Source: Thermoanaerobaculaceae bacterium
GTDB lineage: Bacteria > Acidobacteriota > Thermoanaerobaculia > Thermoanaerobaculales > Thermoanaerobaculaceae
Direction: 5' to 3'
Assembly: GCA_022865555.1 (NCBI GenBank)
Contig: JALHTD010000134.1
Location: forward strand, 1-7,619
Length of the DNA stretch: 7,619 nucleotides
Positions 4,659 to 7,619 of this stretch are shown piece after piece. Under the pieces are notes generated by a model. It was not told the origin of the DNA and searched no databases. It was given only the letters and a program-made list of their open reading frames with translations. The first letter of the stretch is position 1; each line of letters starts with the position of its first letter. A program made the translations under genes and the position numbers.

Positions 4659-6905
4659 ATGAGTGGGACGGCTCTTCGCACCGCGGCAGCGGTTGCAGCG
4701 ATCGCCATCGGGTTGCTGGTTTCTTCCACGGGCTCGGCTGCGGCCCAGACGGCGACCGATGCCGGTCAGGAAGCACGGCGCCCGAAGCTCGGCCTCGTGC
4801 TGAGCGGCGGCGGCGCCCGCGGCGCCGCCGAGATCGGCGCGCTCAAGGTGCTCGAGGAGCTGCACATCGTCCCCGATCTGATCGTGGGAACGAGCATCGG
4901 CTCGATCGTCGGAGGCCTCTACGCGACGGGGTGGTCCCCGGAGGAGATCGAGGAGCTGCTCAAGACGATGGACTGGAACAAGGTGTTCTCGGACAGGGTG
5001 GACCGCCGCGAGAGGACATTCCGGCGCAAGCAGGACGACCTGGTAGTTTTGATCCAGGGCAAGGTGAACTTCGACGGGCTCAAACCGTACCTGCCCCCCG
5101 GGATTCTCGGCGGACAGAGCATGGAACTGTTCATGAAGTCGCTCGAGATCCGCTCCACCGGCGAGACCGACTTCAACGCCTTCCCGATTCCATACCGTGC
5201 CGTGGCAACGAATCTGAACACCGGCGAACCGTTGGTGTTCGCCCGCGGAAGCCTGGCCACGGCGATGCGCGCGAGCATGGCCATCCCGGGCCTGTTCGCC
5301 CCGGTCGAGTACGGCGATGTGAGGCTCTCGGATGGCGGCGCGGTGGCCAACCTGCCCGTCGGGATCGCCCGTGCGCAGGGGGCGGAGGCCGTGATCGCGG
5401 TCGACATCTCGAGCCCGCTCGACCCGTTTCCCCAGAAGAGCGCCAGCTTCCTCGACTCGATCAGCCGCATGAACAGCCTGCTGACCGTGAGCAACCGCGC
5501 CGAGGACGTCGGCCGGCTCAAGCCGGGTGACGTCTTCATCCAACCCGATCTCACGGGCCTCTCCTTTCTCGCCTTCGACAAGGCGGCCGAGGCCGTGGCC
5601 AAGGGATACGAGGCGGCCCGCGCCAAGATCTCCGAGCTGAAGCGCTTCTCGGCCAGCGACGAAGAGTGGGCCGCCTTCCGGGCGCGCCACCACCGCCGCT
5701 CGGCCAGCGACCTCGTCGTCAGCACGGTGAGGGTCGAAAACACGAGCGGCCTGGACGACCGACTCGTCCGCCAGGCGATCAACGTACCGGTCGGCCAGCC
5801 GCTCGATCTGCCCGCGCTCGAGAATCAGCTCCTGCGGCTCAACGCGATGAACGTGTTCGGCCTCATCCGTGACGGCCTCGACCGCACGAACGGCCGGAGC
5901 GAGCTGGTGGTCACGACGCCCGCGAAGGAGCGCGGCCTGGGCACCCTGCAGGCGGGCATCAGCCTGGCCGCCGACTTTCGGGGCGAGACCAACTACACCG
6001 TAACGCTGGTGCACCGGCTGCTCGCGATGAACCGCCTCAACGGCGAGTGGGAAAACATAGTCCAGTTCGGTAGCGTCGCTGTCCTTGCCAGCCAGTTCTA
6101 CCAGCCGCTCGACACCGGCCAGCGCTGGTTCGTCGCGCCGCTGGTCGAGGCGCGGCGGGAGCTCCAAGGGGTCTGGGTCGACGGAAACCGGGTTTCCCTG
6201 TACAGCTTGCAGCGGGAGCAGGCTCGGCTCGGGTTCGGCCGCGTCCTTGGCAACTGGGGACAAGTGCGAGTGGGCGCGTACACCGCGAGCAACCGGGCGG
6301 CCCTAGAGATCGGGACGCCAGTCCTTTCGGACGGCGGCGAGCACACCGGCGGTGTGGAGGGGGCGTTCCGTATCGACACGCTCAACAGCACGGTCTTCCC
6401 GACCGAGGGCACCCTCCTGACCGCGTCGTACGACGTGAGTCTGGACTCGTTGGGCGCCGACACCAGCTATCACACGGCTTTCGTTTCGGCGGCACATGCG
6501 TGGACTAAGGGCAAGAACACCGTCGAGGCGCTGCTCCAGGCCGGCAGCAACTTCGACTCCCAGACGACAGCGTTCAACCTCTTTCGCCTCGGCGGTTTGG
6601 GCCGTCTTTCGGGGTACGCGGAAAACCAGCTCATCGGGCCGAGAATGGGGCTCGCGCGCCTCATGTACTACCGGCAACTCGTGCGGCTCAACGTGTCGAG
6701 CCTCCGCATCCGCGCATTCGCCGGGGCGTCGCTGGAAACGGGCAACGTGTATGCGAAGGAACAGCCGGTGTCCTGGAGCACGGTGCGCTGGAGCGGCGGC
6801 CCCTTTGTGGGGGCCCTGACCCCGATCGGACCCGTGGTCCTGGGCTTCGGTTTCGCCGAGGGCGGCCTCACGCGCGTGCACCTCGTCATCGGGGAGAGGT
6901 TCTAG
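4659..6905 (+). CDS. PlpD-type patatin phospholipase with POTRA and Omp85-like barrel (type Vd secretion)
   Basis: This 748-residue protein has a Sec signal peptide (1-29, cut near A-A-A before Gln30) and a patatin domain (about 42-335). The oxyanion motif is GGGARG (50-55), the nucleophile Ser79 lies in GTSIG, and the catalytic Asp225 lies in DGG. A single POTRA-like unit follows (about 351-420, VSTVRVENTSGLDDRLVRQA onward). The remainder to the end is an Omp85-family beta-barrel closing on VHLVIGERF with terminal Phe. This order and length match PlpD of Pseudomonas aeruginosa (about 730 residues), the type Vd secretion prototype, in which the barrel displays or releases the lipase at the surface. 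By family knowledge it should hydrolyse phospholipid acyl esters; all catalytic residues are present. The barrel motif usually written (V/I)RG(F/Y) reads LSGY at about 650-653. Start 4659 is chosen on ribosome-binding site, signal peptide and promoter placement. It converges with the phospholipase D gene 53 bases downstream. Confidence 0.94.
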   Translation: MSGTALRTAAAVAAIAIGLLVSSTGSAAAQTATDAGQEARRPKLGLVLSGGGARGAAEIGALKVLEELHIVPDLIVGTSIGSIVGGLYATGWSPEEIEELLKTMDWNKVFSDRVDRRERTFRRKQDDLVVLIQGKVNFDGLKPYLPPGILGGQSMELFMKSLEIRSTGETDFNAFPIPYRAVATNLNTGEPLVFARGSLATAMRASMAIPGLFAPVEYGDVRLSDGGAVANLPVGIARAQGAEAVIAVDISSPLDPFPQKSASFLDSISRMNSLLTVSNRAEDVGRLKPGDVFIQPDLTGLSFLAFDKAAEAVAKGYEAARAKISELKRFSASDEEWAAFRARHHRRSASDLVVSTVRVENTSGLDDRLVRQAINVPVGQPLDLPALENQLLRLNAMNVFGLIRDGLDRTNGRSELVVTTPAKERGLGTLQAGISLAADFRGETNYTVTLVHRLLAMNRLNGEWENIVQFGSVAVLASQFYQPLDTGQRWFVAPLVEARRELQGVWVDGNRVSLYSLQREQARLGFGRVLGNWGQVRVGAYTASNRAALEIGTPVLSDGGEHTGGVEGAFRIDTLNSTVFPTEGTLLTASYDVSLDSLGADTSYHTAFVSAAHAWTKGKNTVEALLQAGSNFDSQTTAFNLFRLGGLGRLSGYAENQLIGPRMGLARLMYYRQLVRLNVSSLRIRAFAGASLETGNVYAKEQPVSWSTVRWSGGPFVGALTPIGPVVLGFGFAEGGLTRVHLVIGERF

Positions 6906-6917
6906 ATGCATTGCGCC

Positions 6918-6940
6918 AAAACTCCTGTACAGAACAGGGG
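6918..6940 (-). terminator. Rho-independent terminator of the phospholipase D gene
   Basis: On the minus strand CCCCTGT pairs with ACAGGAG (seven pairs including one G-T) around the loop TCTGT, and is followed directly by TTTTGG. It starts 18 bases after the stop codon at 6959-6961. The four-T tract is short but the geometry is right. It lies between the convergent ends of the patatin and phospholipase D genes; the plus strand lacks a T-tract. Confidence 0.6.
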
Positions 6941-6958
6941 CGAGCGGCGCGGTGGGAG

Positions 6959-7619
6959 TCAGAACAGGTTCTTGTAGAGCCCATAGAACCACTCCTTGTT
7001 CTTTTCACCCTGGCCGCGTTGTTTCCACTGCTCGAGCAGGATGGGCTCGCTCCGGGCGATGTCCGCCTCGATGACGGCCCTGACCCGGCTGGCGAAGGCC
7101 GCGTCGTAGATCGCAACGTTCGCCTCGGCGTTGGCTTTCATCGAGCGGGAGGTGAAGTTCATCGAGCCTATCGAACTCCACACCCGGTCCACCACCATGA
7201 CCTTGCTGTGGAGCATCGTGGGCTGGAATTCATAGATCTTGATGCCGGCTTCCAGCATCTCCTCGTATTGGCCGCGTGCGGCGTAGCGCACCGCCTTGAT
7301 GTCAATGAACTTCCCCGGGACGACGATGCGCACGTCGACGCCGCGCCGGGCGGCGGCGCACAGCGAAACCCTAAAGTCCTTATCCGGCAGGAAGTATGCG
7401 TTTTCGATCCAGATCTCATCCCGTGCGGCCTGCATCGGCATGTAGTAGTGGAGCTTGGCCACCGAGAGCTGGCTGGTGCGGGAACTGGCGACCGCCTGCG
7501 CCTTCAGGCCACCCACCTCCTGCGCCACCGGGAACTGTCCGGGGCCGTCGAGCACCTCACCGGTCGTGTAGAGCCAGTCCTCGAGGAAGACCCGCTGCAA
7601 CGCCAGCACCGCCGGGCCT
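6959..7619 (-). CDS. Cardiolipin synthase-like phospholipase D protein, 5'-truncated
   Basis: The frame is open from the right edge to the TGA at 6959-6961. The visible 219 codons are the C-terminal half of a two-HKD protein. They begin with GPAVLALQRVFLEDW, the linker typical between the two catalytic halves of bacterial cardiolipin synthases. WIENAYFLPD and the GVDVRIVVPGKFID strand-turn follow. The second HKD motif is HSKVMVVD (complement of 7187-7210), followed by GSMNFTSRSMKANAEANVAI, which has the expected GSxN and the downstream Glu. Such enzymes condense phosphatidylglycerol with another phospholipid at the inner membrane to make cardiolipin. The first HKD motif and any N-terminal membrane helices lie outside the window, so other phosphatidyl-transferring phospholipase D proteins remain possible. 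A GTG at 7609 is internal, not the real start. The gene is convergent with the patatin gene and followed by a terminator at 6918-6940. Confidence 0.9.
   Translation of the reverse strand, partial: GPAVLALQRVFLEDWLYTTGEVLDGPGQFPVAQEVGGLKAQAVASSRTSQLSVAKLHYYMPMQAARDEIWIENAYFLPDKDFRVSLCAAARRGVDVRIVVPGKFIDIKAVRYAARGQYEEMLEAGIKIYEFQPTMLHSKVMVVDRVWSSIGSMNFTSRSMKANAEANVAIYDAAFASRVRAVIEADIARSEPILLEQWKQRGQGEKNKEWFYGLYKNLF

Noticed and set aside
4808..4830. Strong 10-bp-arm hairpin inside the patatin gene
   Set aside because: It arises from GC-ending Gly and Ala codons encoding the conserved GGGARGAA stretch, so protein constraint explains it.
4350..6263. Long minus-strand open frame (637 codons) opposite the patatin gene
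   Set aside because: This is an antisense shadow caused by high third-position GC; it has no recognisable domain, and the plus strand encodes an intact patatin catalytic domain.

Overview
This is GC-rich bacterial DNA with strong G/C preference at third codon positions. It comes from a diderm (two-membrane) organism: the window encodes a lipoprotein, two outer-membrane beta-barrel proteins and several Sec-exported proteins whose predicted cleavage sites end in A-A-Q or A-V-A-Q. The gene content and style suggest a free-living soil or sediment lineage such as Acidobacteriota (Vicinamibacteria-like), Gemmatimonadota or a deltaproteobacterial group. That placement is an inference; no rRNA or other phylogenetic marker is present.

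Layout. (1) 1-1520, minus: a 3'-truncated glucose-6-phosphate isomerase gene (pgi) running off the left edge. (2) 1521-1985: a gene-free spacer between divergent genes, with a perfect 8-bp-arm inverted repeat. (3) 1986-2456, plus: a small secreted helical protein of Spy/LTXXQ flavour, ending at a GC-rich hairpin at 2502-2525. (4) 4318 to 2583, minus: a probable three-gene operon of a lipoprotein, a small N-terminally anchored helical protein and an outer-membrane beta-barrel protein. The first two products look like diverged relatives of each other. (5) 4319-4658: a divergent regulatory region. (6) 4659-6905, plus: a PlpD-type protein (signal peptide, patatin phospholipase, POTRA, 16-strand-type barrel), a type Vd secreted lipase. 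(7) 7619 to 6959, minus: the C-terminal half of a cardiolipin-synthase-like phospholipase D protein, converging on the patatin gene and followed by a good hairpin/T-tract terminator.

How it fits together. Apart from pgi, every gene encodes something acting at the cell envelope: exported helical proteins, a barrel porin-like protein, a surface phospholipase and a phospholipid-synthesising enzyme. The most distinctive parts are the PlpD-type protein and the small lipoprotein / anchored protein / barrel operon, whose members I cannot assign to a named system. Nothing points to mobile elements, CRISPR, tRNA or rRNA.
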